The notes beneath the pieces were generated by a model. It made no database searches. It was not told where the DNA came from and worked only from the letters and a program-made list of their open reading frames with translations. Positions 37,628-38,114 of a stretch of 38,114 nucleotides of DNA are shown here, piece by piece. Numbering within the stretch: position 1 is the first letter of the stretch; each line of letters starts with the position of its first letter. Location: NCBI GenBank assembly GCA_905221605.1, contig CAJNDS010000904.1, positions 15,001 through 53,114 on the forward strand. Direction: 5' to 3'. The translations under genes were made by a program, and so were the position numbers. The DNA comes from Symbiodinium natans (taxonomy: Eukaryota > Sar > Dinophyceae > Suessiales > Symbiodiniaceae).

Positions 37628-37690
37628 GTGGGGTTTAGGGTTTGGGGTAGTTTAGGGTTTAGGGTTTAGGGTTTAGGGTTTAGGGTTTAG
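37628..37690. repeat. TTTAGGG tract
   Basis: About six exact G-strand heptamers at 37651-37690, with variants before. Confidence 0.93.
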
Positions 37691-37837
37691 AGCGCATCCC
37701 AACCTGAACCCGTACCCTAATCCCTAAACCCCAACAAAGGGGGCCAGGGCAAGGGGTATGTTATTATTAGCATTATTCTCGTTATCCTTACTAGTAGCAT
37801 TATTCTTATTTTTGTTTGTATATATATATGGGCAGCG

Positions 37838-38005
37838 ATTTTTTTCTTATGCTCCCCCCGCTTTTTCTTATGCGGTCTGCCCCGGCGATTTTTTTCTTAT
37901 GCTCCGCCACTTTTTTAATTATGCTCCCCCCCCCATTATGCTGGAAGGTGCTTTTTCTTATGCTGAAGGTGCCCTTTTTTATGCTACAGATGTCGGGGGT
38001 TATGC
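37838..38005. repeat. T-run / CTTATGCTCC minisatellite
   Basis: Units of 25-40 bp containing a T run, CTTATGC or ATTATGC, and a C-rich or GGTGC linker repeat about seven times. The T-run plus GC-rich design recalls the 11184 array but the sequence differs. Confidence 0.8.
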
Positions 38006-38076
38006 TATCGGTTTCCCCCCCGAACCCTTGAAATTCTGAAATTCTGGAGCTCTAGAACCCTGTGAAGGCGCTTAAG

Positions 38077-38114
38077 GGTGTGTGTGTGTGTGTGTGCGGG
38101 TGTGTGTGTGTGTG
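38077..38114. repeat. (TG)n microsatellite at the window edge
   Basis: Alternating TG with one CGGG interruption, continuing off the window. Confidence 0.95.

Noticed and set aside
1-38114. rRNA genes, dinoflagellate-type spliced-leader sequence, reverse transcriptase or transposase motifs
   Set aside because: Looked for by eye on both strands and not seen. Fragments too diverged to recognise cannot be excluded.

Overview
The window looks like nuclear DNA from a eukaryote whose telomere repeat is TTTAGGG. That repeat type is known from dinoflagellates, chromerids, coccidia such as Eimeria and Toxoplasma, and the green lineage. I lean towards an alveolate but cannot name the species. There are no bacterial features: no operons, no ribosome-binding sites and no long convincing open frames. 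About 45 interstitial TTTAGGG/CCCTAAA tracts, from perfect to badly eroded, lie in both orientations at 41-16020 and 35720-37690. Microsatellites, C homopolymers, minisatellites and very large inverted repeats make up most of the rest. Neither window edge is a telomere cap, so a subtelomeric location is an inference.

Layout: (a) 1-16020 is a mosaic of telomere-like tracts and short GC-rich islands. It includes a GGCCCCATGG-rich satellite (2641-5480), a diverged triplicate repeat (6800-7140), a head-to-head 44/49 bp minisatellite array (8027-8580) inside a roughly 3 kb segment with inverted-repeat-like ends (7928-10980), higher-order repeats carrying a recurrent hairpin (9110-10700), and AT-rich minisatellites (11184-12620). 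(b) 16073-18128 is a 2 kb AT-rich palindrome built from units of about 235 bp. (c) 17980-24716 and 24817-31467 are near-identical copies on either side of a 100-N assembly gap. Each holds two tandem units of about 2.9 kb rich in CT/GA tracts. The match runs from the end of one contig to the start of the other, which suggests an unresolved contig overlap or two haplotypes. (d) 31081-32781 is a 1.7 kb insertion in one unit type. It has one open frame, an 11 bp minisatellite and internal inverted repeats. (e) 32782-35720 holds the end of that unit, a cluster of small palindromes, a little unique DNA and a purine/pyrimidine-biased stretch. (f) 35720-38114 is again telomere-like mosaic, with the best exon candidates near 37018-37607.

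I find no complete gene. I find a set of short islands (60-180 nt), mostly on the minus strand. In these one frame is open, has G or C at the third position in roughly 70-87% of codons (63% in the longest), and is bordered by AG or GT at plausible splice positions. They could be exons of genes whose introns are filled with telomere-like repeats, or gene fragments stitched between telomere repeats. I recognise no protein family in them. Short open frames arise easily by chance, so all such calls are low to moderate confidence. Most long open frames here are by-products of repeats and low-complexity sequence, and I list them as rejected.
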